A DNA stretch of 64,000 nt from Rhabdophis nuchalis (lineage: Eukaryota > Chordata > Lepidosauria > Squamata > Natricidae): NCBI GenBank assembly GCA_039707465.1, contig CM077644.1, positions 83,131,875 to 83,195,874 of the forward strand, given 5' to 3'. The notes under the pieces were generated by a model that did not search any database, was not told the origin of the DNA, and saw only the letters and a list, made by a program, of their open reading frames with translations. Each line of letters begins with the position of its first letter. Within the stretch, counting starts at the first letter, position 1. A program made the position numbers and the translations under genes. Shown piece by piece: positions 35,763 to 51,834 of this stretch.

Positions 35763-37254
35763 CTCTAGACCAATAAAACACAAATTAAATACTTAAAAGT
35801 GCAGCTGAACCAATTTGTGCTAGAAAGGATATAGCAGCTGTTATATGCAAGCCATAGCTGTTGCTAGGATCTTGGTAAACTTCTGGTTAATTGCTCATAT
35901 TAGCTTTTGTAGAAGGAGGTAGATATCTCCTTCAAAGACAACTAAGACTTAAGAAGGATTTAGTTCTTAAAAATCACAGGGCCAAAATATCTCAGTTTCA
36001 CTGTGTTGTCATAATAGCTTTCCTTGTGGATGATGTACTTCCACATAACAAAGTCTTCCTAATTACACATTTGAAAGAGAAAGGATGTTAAATGAGCTGT
36101 TCTGAATACAGTGTGTTTTAGTTACATATTCTTTAAATTTTTATCAGTTACTGAGATCTGTCAGTCTATCAGAATGTATCACTCTTAGCCAATAGACGAG
36201 AAGAAATGGCTCAGCTAATTGGCGCTCAACCATTGTCCCAGTAAGTCGATCTGAAATAGCAATCACAATTGCCCCTTAGAAATGGGCATTCTTGTTTCCA
36301 AAAAACTTCATAGCTGAGCAAGAGGAATCTGCAACCTGGTGTGATTGCACATGTTCTGCAACATCATTGAATGGATGCCGGTAACTGGTAAGGGAGTATC
36401 AATATTCTGTGCAATCATTTTGGAGCCTTGACTGGAAGTGATGTAAAATGAAAAAAAAGATCAGAGAAAGGAACATCAAAATGGTTCTTTCTCTTTTTTT
36501 AGTTCTAACCTTTGCAGTTTGCATGGTGTGTTCCGATATACTCTTTCGATAAAGCATGATGTATAAATGCCGTGTGGAAGACTATATTTGTACTCTGCTT
36601 ATTCACTAATTTTTCAGCCAGTAAAATGCATTGTACGTGCTGTCTTGGGAAATATATCTGCTTAATGTAGATTTCCCCCCCCCCCAACCATTAATATTTT
36701 TGGCTAGTAGTATTGTTTATTTTCAGCTGTCTTTACTTTTGATAGCAAGAGTACTTTTGACAGAAAAGAAGGGTGCGTAAGAAAATCTGAGATTGCTCAT
36801 GAAATAGGTTGTCAGGACAGGGCGTTCTGAATTAAATAGTACATGACAAATTTAGGACATGAGAAACACACTGATGGGAACCCGTGAAATAATTTATTAG
36901 AGGCCAAGAATAGAAAAATAACTTTTTGAAATGTTATTCAAATATAGCATCAGAATTAACCATTGCCAATATGCCAAGTGTAGTTCAGTACCATTATGTG
37001 TCTAACAGTATTCTAAAGCAAATCTGGTCTACTACTTCGTATTATTCAGTCTTGATGAGATTCTAATTTTCCAAAGCACATTGCTTTTTTATTTTTATTT
37101 TTTCTAATAATAAGATGACTCTTCTTTCTAAAATCAAGTTGATCATGTATTTAGTTTAAAATTTATGGGGACTCCAAATGTTTGACCAAACACATACAAA
37201 CTTGATATTTCTTTATAGTAATCTCTATATATTTATGTCTGTGCCTGTATCTAT
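35763..37254. other. AT-rich DNA without recognised genes
   Basis: No supported gene. A C12 homopolymer lies at about 36674-36685. Confidence 0.45.
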
Positions 37255-37383
37255 TTCATATCCTGCTGTGAGGATTATTGATGTTTGTATATTTTTATTT
37301 TTATTTTTTATTCATGTGCACCGCCCTGAGTCCCATTTGGGAGGTATAAAAGTACGAAAATAAAAATAAAATAAAATAAAATT
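37255..37383 (+). mobile_element. L2 LINE 3' UTR fragment
   Basis: It contains GTGCACCGCCCTGAGTCCCA, GGGAGGTATAAAAGTACG and a tail of AATAAAATAAA repeats, as at the ends of the longer L2 copies. No coding part remains. Confidence 0.7.
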
Positions 37384-38145
37384 ATGCTATCCATGATGTA
37401 ACATTTTATGCAAAAAAATATACACCCATGTTTCCATGAAAAAATTACAATTTTTAAATTATTTTTTTGCTCTTAAGATGTTCTAAAATGTCTATTACTA
37501 AAGCCACTTTACGCTTTCATACAGAAATTGTTTCCTTTGTTTCTGGTTTTCACTGCAGATTATCTATATCTATATCATAAAAATTTAATAATACCACTTA
37601 GTGCACAGTCTTCAACGTGAAAAATGTGGAAATTAAATGGTCTTTTAAAATAAGGTTACATCTTGTATATTGTTTGATTTTAAATATTTTTAACGTTGTT
37701 GAATTTTCCTTTGTAAAACAAAATTATAAATAAACAATTTTTAAATCCTTATGAATCTCTTTCAAATTTTTGTCCTTTTCAAATTTGTCCTTTTTTCCCA
37801 AGGAAATGTGGCCATTGTACTTATATATGACTTCTTTGTGAGCATATAATGTTTCACTCAAAGTGAGTGATTGCCTATTGTCAGAAGTTCCCATTTTGTT
37901 TTGGCATCTAGAGAGATATCTACCCTTCCTCAAGATGCCAGCGCGCTGTGGCTCCTTCTTCCACCATCACTTACTGCTGGTGTGGGTTGTCCAAAATGGC
38001 TGATTTCACCTCTTGGCAAAAACACCTGCATGGGGTGTGGAGAAAGGTGGGGTCCAGGTGTTCTCTGGTTGGTTGTGTTTTGTACCCTCTGTCAGTGTCA
38101 GCCCGGGGTGGAAGGATTGCTGGTTAGATCAAAGGAAATTGGTAT
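37384..38145. other. AT-rich DNA without recognised genes
   Basis: No supported feature. The part at 37930-38130 is less AT-rich but matches nothing recognised. Confidence 0.4.
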
Positions 38146-40205
38146 TTGATTTGATTTGATTTATTTGATTTATAAACCGCAACCTATCTCTCCGAAGGGA
38201 CTCAGGACAGTGCACAGGAAGTTAAAATAAGTATAAAAATAAATAAATAAACACACCATACAAAATACACCACAGTAAAAGCTGATTAAATTTAGGAAGC
38301 CCTGTGCTAAAAATTTAATACAAACCCCACTAATTAAAAACCTCAACCAATTTAGAACACTGTCTATATAAAATGGGCCCGAGGACTAGGCCAGGCCGGC
38401 TTGCTGGAATATGTGCGTCTTCAAACCACTGGCGGAAGAGGCGGAGGTCCGTGATGGTCTGGAGTTCGGGGAAGGTCGTTTCAGAGGGCTGGGCCCGCCA
38501 CAGAGAAGGCCCTTCCCCTGGGGGTCGCCAACCGGCATTGCCCGGCCGATGGCACCCAGAGAAGACTCTCTCTATGGGAGCGAATCGGTCGAAGGGATGT
38601 ATGAGGTAGGAGACGGTCTTTGCACATAACTAGGCCCCATGCCATGGAGCGCTTTAAAGATGGTTATCAACACCTTGAAGCGCACCCAAAAGGCCACAGG
38701 CAGCCAGTGCAGCTCGCGCAGGAGAGGTGTTACATGGGAATGCCGTGAGGCATAATCCCCCGCGCGGCCGCATTCTGTACCAGCTGTAACCTTCGGGTGC
38801 ACCTCAAGGGGAGCCCCATGTAGAGAGCATTGCAGTAGTCCAGACAGGGTGTCACAAGTGTTTGAGTGACTGTGCGAAGTGCGTCCTGGTCAAGTAAGGG
38901 GCGCAACTGGCGGACTAGGCGAACCTGGTAAAAAGCCCCCCTGGCCACGGCTGTCACATGGTCATCCATGGTCAGCCGGGAGTCCAGGAGGGTGCCTAGA
39001 TTGCGCGCCCTTTCTACGGGGGCTAACAATTCGCCCCCAATGGCCAGTGTTGGTGTGAACTGGCTGAACCGGGATGTCGGAAACCACAGCCACTTGGTCT
39101 TGGACGGGTTGAGTTTGAGTTTGTTACTCCCCATTCAGACCCGTACGGCCTCCAGACACCGGGACATCATGTCAACGGCATTGTTGGGGTGGTTTGGGGT
39201 AGATATGTACAGCTCAGTGTCATCAGCGTACTGGTGGTACTCTACCCCCAAACCAGGGATGATATCACCCAGCGGCTTCATATAGGTGTTGAACAGGAGT
39301 GGCGAGAGGACCGACCCCTGAGGTACCCCACATATGAGGGGCCTCGAAGTCGACCTCTGCCCCCCTACCAACACAAATTGCAACTGACCGGAGAGGTAGG
39401 ACGAGAACCACCACAAAACAGTGTCTCTCATCCCCAACCCCTCCAGTCGGTGCAATAGGATACCATGGTCGATGGTATCGAAAGCCGCTGAGAGGTATAA
39501 TAGGACCAGGATAGAGGAGCAACCCCTATCCCGAGCCCTCCAGAGATCATTCACCAACGCGACCAATGCCGTCTCGGTGCTGTGCCCAGGTTGGAAGCCG
39601 GACTGGTGCGGGTCTAGATAATCAATTTCCTCCAGGTGACGAGGGAACTGCTGTGCCACCACACTCTCTACAACCTTCGCTAAAAAGTGAAGGTTGGAGA
39701 CTGGACGATAATTTACCAACAATGCTGGGTCCAGGGAAGGCTTCTTGAGGAGGGGTCTCACCACCGCCTCTTTCAAGGTGGCTGGCAAGAACCCCTCATT
39801 CAAAGAGGTGTTCACTATGTCCTGGAGCCAGCCTCGTGTGACCTCCCAGGATGCCAGTACAAGCCAGGAGGGACACGGATTCAATAAACATGTGGTGGCC
39901 TTTAGTCTCCTCAACAACCTGTCCATATCATCGGAAGTGACAAAGTCAAACTCCTCCCATAATACTATCTCAAGACCTGCCTCGGATGGTCCCTCTAGAC
40001 TACTTTCTGTGGAGGTCAACTCGCTCCGAATCTGCATGATTTTATCCTGCAGCTACTCTCCAAATTCCTCTGCTCTGCCCTGCCAAGGGGCTTCCTGCGG
40101 CCTCTGTTGAAGGAGGGAGCGGGTCACCCGAAACAGGGCGGCAGGGCAGTTATCTGCGGATGCGATAATAGTGGCACAATAATTACGTTTGGCTACTCGT
40201 ATGCT
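38146..40205 (-). pseudogene. L2-clade LINE ORF2, reverse transcriptase nearly open
   Basis: Minus-strand frame 39135-40037 (300 codons) carries [76 protein letters not shown] and YHQYADDTELYIS. The catalytic FDTID Asp and the YADD pair are all present. The next frame, 38730-39134, continues directly (MGSNKLKLNPSKT onward). They are separated only by a TGA at 39135-39137, where the other copies have a TGG Trp codon. A frame change near 38760 follows, after a deletion in the NAAARGIL region. The 3' UTR ends in GATTT repeats at about 38146-38170. The element is 5'-truncated near 40205 and lacks the endonuclease. Confidence 0.9.
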
Positions 40206-40984
40206 CTGAGGATAAGGCAAGATGAGGGAAGATGTTTGAAAAGTTGTTGAAGGCCAGGAGGGAAGGATATGAAACAGTTGACTATTTGGAATCTTTGCTT
40301 ATCTCTTATAACTCTTTATAATTATAGTAATTTTTCTCACAGTAAGATTATTGTCTTCCTGGCAGCATTTAGCCTCCACTGGTGGGGTGAAAATGTTTTA
40401 TATTCTAATCATTTTAATTAATAGTTTAGTATGAATAGGAAAAGATGGGCAGTTCATTTTAAGTGAGTTGACTTGTTAAGAAACATTATGCAAAACAGTA
40501 TTCTCTGCAGTAATGACAGTCTAACAGATGTTGAAAAATATTTTAAATGCTCTTATTCTATGAGTAACAGAAATAGGCTGTCACGTGATTAGAATAATTG
40601 CAGAATAAGTGCCGTGCCGTGGGCATTATAACTGGCATCTGTAATAAACAATTTTCTATTCAAAGAAATCAGGCAAACAACCTGATTTTAACATCGATCT
40701 ATATAGCTGATGCAAAAGGATATTAACTCTTTCAAATGAGTGGAAATACTAGGATATAATGCTAAACTGTAGTGTAATACTTTGCATATAAATTTAGATT
40801 TTTGGGTAAACCCTAATAAAGTAGGGAGCCTGATGTGTATTGTGAATCTGGACAATTGAAATTCAGTCAATAAACCATGATCATTCCAATTCAAGCTTAG
40901 CTTATTGTCTATTTTCCCTTCCCAATGCCTGCTATAGTATACTTGGAGGAAAGCGATCTGAGATCAGCTTTGTTGTTAATATTT
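40206..40984. other. AT-rich DNA without recognised genes
   Basis: No supported feature. Confidence 0.45.
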
Positions 40985-41095
40985 AAGGTGACCAGATATC
41001 CTGCTTTTGGCGGTACAGTCTCGCTTTTCAAGAATTTGTCCCGCGTCCCACGTCCTCTTAAAAATGTCCCGATTTTTGCCTGGGGCAAAAATAAT
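40985..41095. mobile_element. Fragment related to the 26-654 foldback element
   Basis: It begins at about 40988 with AAGGTGACCAGATATCCTGC and continues through CTTTTCAAGAATTTGTCCCG and TTTTTGCCTGGGGCAAAAA. This matches the reverse complement of about 549-654. Only this end is present; it is followed by an AATAAT run. Confidence 0.8.
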
Positions 41096-41609
41096 AATAA
41101 TAATTATTATAATTTGCTGAAACAAGCTGAAGTCAGTGATTTATGATCCTGGCTAGTAAAATAGCTTTAGACTAAAAGGATTGGATCTTTTAGATTATTC
41201 ATTACAATTATTTTATAGTCTCCAATCCAAAAATTCTGTAGACATATGTAAAATAGATATAAAATAAAATAAAATATAAAAACAATATAAAACAGTCACC
41301 CAAAAATTGTCTCAGTTAAAATGCACCCCAAGATAGGAAGAGCCATTGTCAAGGCTTTTTAGCCCTACCCCTGCTGAGATCCATATTGCTTCTACTCTGA
41401 TGATGTTCAAAAAAAGCCTGGCTGACCCCTATAGAATTCTATCCAATTAAGCATCTGTCTTATTTATGAAGCATATAATTATGGTCTTATTATTTTATTG
41501 CTTTTGTTTTTCTGTTTTTTAATAATGTAAACCTTTCAAAAGTCTTGTGGAATTGGGTGGCATCTAAATTGTAGAAATAAAACACAAATAAAACCTTACA
41601 CTATATAGT
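41096..41609. other. Unassigned DNA
   Basis: No supported gene. The block 41255-41600 starts with AAATAAAATAAAAT and ends with AAATAAAACACAAATAAAAC; it may be an unrecognised retroelement end. Confidence 0.4.
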
Positions 41610-41875
41610 AGTCCTCTATTTAGGATCAAAAATGAGCTCCAAATTTCCGTTGTTAAGTGAGATTTGCCCCATTTTACAACATTTCAGTTGTTAAATGAAT
41701 CAGCACAGTTGTTAAATTAGTGACATTGTTTTTAAGTGAATCTGGCTTTCCTGTTGACTTTGCTTGTCAAAAGGTTGCAAAAGATGATCGCTTAATTCTG
41801 GGACACTGCAACTGCCATAAATAAAGTTAGTTGCCAAGCTTGTGAATTTTGATCATGTTTTGATGGAAATGCCAC

Positions 41876-42815
41876 AGCGGGTCTGGATGGGGAGGAACAA
41901 ACTCAGACTCAACCTGTCCAAGACCGAGTGGCTGTGGTTTCCGGCATCTCGATATAGCCAATTAACTCCATCGTTGGCTATCGGGGGCGAGTCATTGGCT
42001 CCTGTGGAAAGGGCCCGCAAATTGGGCATCCTCCTGGACTCACGGCTGTCCTTAGATGATCATGTGACGGCCGTGGCCAGGGGGGCCTTCTATCAGGTTT
42101 ACATGATACGCCAGTTGCGCTCCTTTCTAGATCGAAATGCCCTACGCACGATCACTCAAGCCCTCGTTATTTCCCGCCTAGACTACTGCAACACCCTCTA
42201 CATGGGGCTCCCCTTGAGGTGCACCCGGAAGCTCCAGCTAGTGCAGAATGCGGCACGGGGGATTCTGGGAGTTTCTCGTTACTCCCACGTAACACCTCTC
42301 CTGCGCTAGCTGCACTGGCTGCCTGTGGTCTTCCGGGTGCGCTTCAAGGTGTTACCATCTTCAAAGCGCTCCATGGCACGGGTCCTGGTTACTTGAGAGA
42401 CCGCCTCCTACCACATTCCTCCCTTCGACCTGTCTGCTCCCACAGAGTTGGCCTTCTCAGGGTACCGTCAGCCGGTCAATGCCGACTGGCGACTCCCAGG
42501 GGATGAGCCTTCTCTGTGGCGGGTCTGACACTCTGGAATGACCTTCCCCCCAATATCCGTACCATCACGGACCTACACCTCTTCCGTCGGATGGTAAAAG
42601 CACATTTTTTTCATCTAGCTGGCCTGACATAGATTAGGGAATATTTTAATTCGATATTTATTGGTTTTAATTATTTATTCCAATTTTAGCACAGATTTAA
42701 TAATTTAATTGTTTTTTATATTTTGTATATTGTGGGGCTTTTATCTTTCTGTGCACCCTTTTAGCTGAAATAGGGCGGTTTATAAATCGAATCAATAAAT
42801 AAATAAAAATAAATA
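41876..42815 (+). pseudogene. L2-clade LINE ORF2 tail and 3' UTR
   Basis: Frame 41842-42309 gives the region just after the reverse transcriptase core: WMGRNKLRLNLSKTEWLWFP, RARKLGILLDSRLSLDDHVT, QALVISRLDYCNTLYMGLPL. It stops at a TAG (42307-42309) in the LLRELHWLPV block. A second frame, 42219-42506, continues with KALHGTGPGYLRDRLLPHSS. A short deletion lies near 42355. The 3' UTR has TAGGGCGGTTTATAAATCGA and an AAATAAAT tail. The copy sits inside the MITE-like repeat and is 5'-truncated. Confidence 0.85.
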
Positions 42816-42891
42816 CGTGTGGAAAATGGTTGTAAATCACTTTTTTCCAGTACTGTTCTAACTTTGAATAAACTAAATGAATAGTTGTAAG

Positions 42892-43199
42892 CAGTGGTGG
42901 TATTCAACATTTTTTACTACCGGTTTTGTGGGTGTGGCTTGATGGCCGTGGCTTAGTGTGTGTGGCATGGCTTGGTGAGCCTGGTTTGGTGGCGTGGCAG
43001 GGGAAGGATACTGTAAAATTTCCTCCCTACTCAAGGGGAAGGTTATCCCCATTTCCTCCTGTTCAGCTGGGACTCAGGAGGCAGAGAATAGAAGGAGGCG
43101 GAGCCAGTCAGAATTGGTATTTATTGGTTCTCCGAACTACTCAAAATTTCCACTACTGGGTCTCCAGAACTGGTCAGAACCTGCTGAATACCATCTCTG
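42892..43199. mobile_element. 308-bp non-autonomous hAT element
   Basis: The ends are CAGTGGTGGTATTCAAC and GCTGAATACCATCTCTG, inverted with few differences. Flanks GTTGTAAG (42884-42891) and CTTGTAAG (43200-43207) match at 7 of 8. This is the fullest copy of the family also seen at 3565-3719 and 33846-34135. Internal parts are GTGGC-rich on the left and carry ACTACTCAAAATTTCCACTA on the right. Confidence 0.88.
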
Positions 43200-43225
43200 C
43201 TTGTAAGTTGAGTTAACCTATAATA

Positions 43226-46515
<3,290 letters not shown>

Positions 46516-49200
46516 AAATAGGAAGAACTGCCTCTCAAAGACATGAGACTAGAACTGTGACCAGCTTTATTGTTCTGTGAATTCATTTAAATTCAGATGT
46601 GGATTTAATAGTCAGATATCAATTGTTTGACCAAATATGCAAAAAAAACCAAACTAATTCTACTTAGCGAAGATTTCAAGTATCCTACTCTGTAATATTA
46701 TTTGGCCATCTTTGTGCTTAGCAACACTGACAGGTTAAGTGTTTTAGTAGCTTCAACTGCTATATGTGTCAACAATCAAGGAATTGACAAGGTTATTTAA
46801 CACAAAGCCCAGTCATACTTGTTCACTACAGGAGTTTAAATTAAAGTGCTCTAGACAGATGGCTTTTTAGCCTCTGCCTAAGCACTTCCAGCAAAAGGGG
46901 AGCCCATCACTTCATGGGATAATTGATTATTCTATCAAATTGCCCTTTTAGGAAGCTTTTTTAAACATTTAGTTGGCTTCTGCTTTGGCAAATTAACATT
47001 TTGGAAAAAATGCATTAGGTGATTTAAGTGACATCAACAGTGTGTGCGTGAGAGAGAGGGAGGGGAGGGGGGAGGGAGAGTGAGCGAGTAAGTGAGCGAG
47101 CACTAAAGGCAATATTTAAAAACAGACCATTGTGCAATGCATCATTAATGTCCTTTATTGACAGCTAAACATACTTTTTTAAATATGGCGTTTGCTTCAT
47201 TGAAGACCTTTAAGTTCTGCAGCAATTTTACACTAAAGGTAAATACTCACCTTCAAATCTGAATGGAGTCTGGGTTGCCAGAGGTGTTTTTAGAGGACAG
47301 AATTCTTGTTTTCCTACTGGAGTTTTCTGATCAGCCACTTTGGGAAACATAGTGGTAGAAATAGATTGGTCTTATCTAGTAGTACTGTCTAGTTTCCTTC
47401 TATGTAATAATTTGCTAAATCATACTACAACTTCCCTTGCAGGCCAAAGGAACTCACATCTCTGAATTGTGATCTTTCTTTTTTCTCCTATAGCATGTTA
47501 AGCTATAGTTTAGGTTAGAAATGGAGGAAAAATGGTATAGTTGATCACAAGTTGTCCCTAATCATATTTTACAAAGGATACAGTGATCACACATCCTATT
47601 AAGGAGACATGGCAATCTGTGTGAATGTGTAATCATATTTAAAGTGTCATGAACATCTGTGATTTCATCACTTATTGTTTAATTGTCTTGAATAACAAAT
47701 ACATAAAGCAATTGAATGAAGCACATTTTCTCCTTGCTTAATCTGGTATCCATTTATAAATAGGTTATCAGCAGTGATATTTTTCTAAACATCTCAGTAT
47801 TTCCTCCATAATAAAACAAGTAAAATTTACACTCATTCTCTCTGGAATGTTTTGTGTGTGTGTGTGTGTGCGCTAAATATGGGGAGGACTAATTGTTTAT
47901 ACATGGAGACTAAGATTGGAACCTACAAACTATAAATGTTGTATGTATGTTTCAGGAGATGCTTGGAACCAACAGTACTTGATAGAATGCAGAATTCAAG
48001 ACATGACTGCATTGTTATAAATACCGAGCTTTTCCAAAGAGTGCAATATATTACATTTTTATTTATAAGACTGCTTCTGTACTTCATGTCCAGCATTTTT
48101 TACATCTGGGTCATTAGTGCCCTATAGGTACTTTCAAACAATGAGGCTTTGTACTGTCCAAACCTTGCAATTTCACATTTGAAACACAATTGAAACTTCA
48201 GTAAGCTATCTAAAATTACAAGGATAGCTTGGGCTTTTCTATATCCAGAGGAGTAGCTCTTGCAGAGAACTAATAACTAGACAGAACACTGTGCTTTCTG
48301 GATCATATGTGAACAGAGATGTCTCAGTCAATTGATATTCTGATATTGGCCAGTAAGTGTGAACAGAGTGAAACCAACCACTTAGCAATACTTTGTTGCC
48401 TACAACTGGACAATCTTTTATGGAAGAGGGGAGACTCTTATAAATTGAACCAAAAATGATTTCCAAGTATCATGGCATGGTGACAATACTAAGATAGTGG
48501 AGATGCTCTATGGATAGTTTTTTTAAAAATTAAAATAAATAGAACCGTGCTCTAGAATGTGCCTCTTTAGTAGTAGCTATTTAGTTATAGCTTTGCATTG
48601 TTATTGTAGCATTGCCTATCTAATTTATAGCAATAACAAATATTATCCAAATATAATGCTGAAATTTATTGAACTGACATTTATTGGTGCCAAACAAATG
48701 GAGTATCATTAGTGTGAAACTCATTTTCTTCCCTGAAATGTCAGAGATACAGTAAGTCTTTTAAATTTTGCATATTGTAGTAATCTTGAAACATGCATGC
48801 TAGGAAAAAAATGAGTATCAAGTGGCTTTATTTGTAAGCTATTGCAATGCAAGAAGATATTTAATAAGAAAAAAACTTCACTAAACCACAAATATTCTTA
48901 AGAATGTCTTTCCTTAATTAAACCCTTATTTCTTATAATCTAATAAAACTTCATACTCTACTATAAATCCAGCTTCTTTGTTATCAAGTGCTGTTTATAG
49001 TCTGACGGATCTTATGTGGTCTATCTTATGAGGCTGATAGTTTGACAGGAGGGCCACACTTTAAAAGAAATGGAGGGAGAATAAATAAAACTTGCAATGG
49101 GCCTCATGAGCAGGCAAGACAAGGATTTTAATTTTTTCTTTTTTAAGACAGTCTCTAATTTTACAAAACTTTGTTAGAACTATTAAATGTACTGCTTACA
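46516..49200. other. AT-rich DNA without recognised genes
   Basis: No supported gene. A purine-rich GAGAGAGGGAGGGG tract is at about 47048-47100 and a short (GT)n run at about 47852-47870. Confidence 0.45.
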
Positions 49201-49794
49201 TTGTTTTGCTCCTCCAAAAACAGGTAACAATTTCCAGAAGGTCTTTTTTTGTAAAAAAATATATCCTATTTTTGGCATTCTTACAAAAACTGTCACCTTT
49301 ACACTCAATTTGTAAAGTATTGGAAAGCAGTAGGAGAATTAACTTGTATACTGTTGCTAAATTATTATGCACAAAGATTCACGTTTCTCATACCTTTCCT
49401 TCCAGAGATATAAGAAGCCAAACTTTACCCTTTTTTCACGCCACAGTCATTTTTGGCCAACTTTGCTCCAAATTATCTAGACGGAGATCACTCATGAGAA
49501 TGTTTTTTATTATTTTGCTTAATAGAGCACAGCACATTTTGTTTCTCTCAACAAAATATTGCCAGAGATATTATGTCTCAAAGTTGTTGAAATCTCATAG
49601 TCATATTGTTGAAAGCTACGGTGGGGTGGGGTCAAACAAATGACTACATCTCCGCAAATATTGCCTCGGCAAACGTAACACGTAACCCATGTTCATTGGG
49701 GATGTGTGTGCATGTTCAGACCCAATTTCATGAAAATCTATGATGGTCGACCTGGGAACCCCAGACCACTTGACATGGAATGACCCTATGGCTA
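49201..49794. repeat. Unassigned sequence, possibly an unknown DNA element
   Basis: A 145-codon plus-strand frame (49206-49643) is the longest here outside known repeats, but it shows no domain and contains low-complexity stretches. The right part (49640-49790), with phrases such as CACTTGACATGGAATGACCC, reads like non-coding transposon sequence. No terminal repeats were found. It abuts the eroded CR1 end at 49795. Confidence 0.3.
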
Positions 49795-50115
49795 GTCTAG
49801 AGAAAAGAAGGACTAGGGGTGACATGAGAGCAGTATTCCAGTATTTGTGAGGCTGCTATAAACTTATTTTTAACTTATTTTCAAGAGCACCAGAAGGTAA
49901 GACAAAAAGCAATGGATGAAAACTAACTAAGAAGCAATCTGAAATTAAGGAAAAACTTCCTAACACTGAGAACCAGTGGAACAGCTTGCCTACAGAGGTT
50001 GTGGGTCCTTTATCACTGGAGGTTGGACATTGGGCAGCCACTTGTCTCGAATTATATAGGATTTCCTGTTTGGACTAGAAGACCTCCAATGTCCCTTCCA
50101 GTTTATTCTGATTGA
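49795..50115 (+). mobile_element. Eroded CR1 LINE 3' end
   Basis: Traces include EKRRTRGDMRAVFQYL, then a stop, then a diverged NQWNSLPTEVVGPLSLEV block. The UTR has GGACTAGAAGACCTCCAATG. Several stops and deletions show it is older than the other CR1 copies. Confidence 0.75.
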
Positions 50116-51400
50116 TTAACATTAGTGGTAGTGAAGTAGGATTAATAAAATGCATTTTACTTAATCTCCTGGAGAAGACGTTTTTCAGATTCTCTGAAAA
50201 AAGAGAATCCATTCCGTTGCTCTAGCTTCCTTCTGGAACAATGTATCTCCCTCTGAGATTCATGCAGCTTGCTCTTTATGATGCTTAGGCTACTTCTAGA
50301 TACCTGGTGATTCTCCCAGGCCTTGCAATAGGTGTGGAGGCCCTTTAGTTATGTTTACCTTATGGCCAGGTGACTGTTCTTCCAGGGATTCAGGCAGTCC
50401 CAAAATTGAATAAGTAAAATAAAACAAAGGGCAGTGAAACAAGCAAAAAAACCCACCCCAAACCCCAGTAATGATGAACCATTCATGTCGCACTGCCTGT
50501 CTCACTGTCTACATTGTGTGGTCTAACTTGTTTGATAGTGTTATGGCTAAGCACACATTCTATAAAGAGAAATTTGAATGATTTTTTGAGGCAAATGTAA
50601 TTACGATTCTTTTTTAAAAAAATGTATCTGCCTTATAACAAAAGATCACTGCTTCATAAAAGCCTTCATAGTTCAGCTTCTGTGGAATTAGTAAAAATAA
50701 TACAGAAACATTTGGCACCAAAATCATTACTATATTGATTTCAGGGCATTTCAGGTTTAATAACTGCAAATAGAAAGAGTGAGGATCTATTGTAGCATGA
50801 ATAGTTAATCTTAACAAGCTGCTGAACATGACAAATTTGCCAAAGAGTCAAATGATGGTTTGATGGATCAGCTAGCATAGAAATCTGTCAGAAAGTATTT
50901 TGAAAATCCTCTTAAGAGAGGCAGGTTTAACATGTAAGACAGTATCTGAAATTGCTGTCTCCAGGGAAACAGCTGCTAAAGATATATAGAGCTTCATTGA
51001 GGGATGAAGCAAGCATAAATAAGCTTCCAATGGCATACAGAGAGTAACAGAACAAAATGAACAGTCCTAACGTTGTGGCAAAGATTCATATACTATTTCA
51101 GTGCAGATTAAAAGGAGGAAACTTGCAGAAAATGCACTGCAGTAGCTCATATTCAGAGTCTGTCAACTGCAAAAAAATACACCATTTGTTAAAAATATTT
51201 TAAAAGAAATGCAATGGTGCATGCTACAGCTAAATTATTTGATAAGGAAAATTAATCAGGAATAACTCATCGGGAAATCAATGGCATACGTTACTAAGTG
51301 GCTGATATGTGGTCATGCACCTACCAGAACTTCAAAACTGGGCTGTTAGTACCTTTTGGGATGTCTGTTGTAACTTTGAATGGTCACTAAGCGAGCAATC
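50116..51400. other. AT-rich DNA without recognised genes
   Basis: No supported feature. Confidence 0.45.
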
Positions 51401-51665
51401 GTACATCAGCCTCTTCCGTCGGGCTTTGAAGACCTATCTATTTTGTGCAGCCGGCCTGGCGTAATTTTTTTAATGGTTTTAGTAGGTTTTATTAATGGTT
51501 TTAGAACAGGCATTTTATTTAATATATTTTTAAATATATATTTCATGTATTTTTTATATTTTATATCACTGATTTTATTGCTGACTGTACACTGCCCTGA
51601 GTCCCAGAAGGAAGAAGGGCGGTATAGAAATTTAATACATTAAATTAAATTAAATTAAATTAAAT
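51401..51665 (+). mobile_element. L2 LINE 3' end, strongly 5'-truncated
   Basis: It starts inside the last codons of ORF2 (LFRRALKTYLF-like, then AAGLA and a stop). It continues through the 3' UTR with CACTGCCCTGAGTCCCAGAA and GGGCGGTATAGAAATTTAAT and ends in ATTAA repeats. Confidence 0.88.
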
Positions 51666-51834
51666 CTACCCGTAGCCTGCAGCAGCAGCGAATGGCAAAA
51701 CCGTATTAGTGCAATTGGACATGCTCTTTTGCTGTGATGGCGGTTCTATGGATCCTCTCTGTAGGCACATGAGCTGTCACCTCAGCTCTGCTGCGCATGC
51801 GTACATGCTGCACGCTCACCAGTTTTCGGGTCTC

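Larger units (their letters stand above)
41610..43225 (-). repeat. MITE-like repeat interrupted by L2 and hAT
   Basis: The sequence 41610-41875 resembles the reverse complement of 14448-14815 (TTGTTAAGTGAGATTTGCCCC, GACTTTGCTTGTCAAAAGGT and similar). It resumes at about 42816-42891 (GTTGTAAATCAC...ACTAAATGAATAGTTGTAAG) and again after 43199 (TTGTAAGTTGAG). The first gap is filled by an L2 copy and the second by a hAT element, giving three layers. Confidence 0.7.

Noticed and set aside
36180..36245. Possible exon ending at a CCA/GTAAGT donor
   Set aside because: No acceptor in the same frame; an in-frame TGA lies just upstream.
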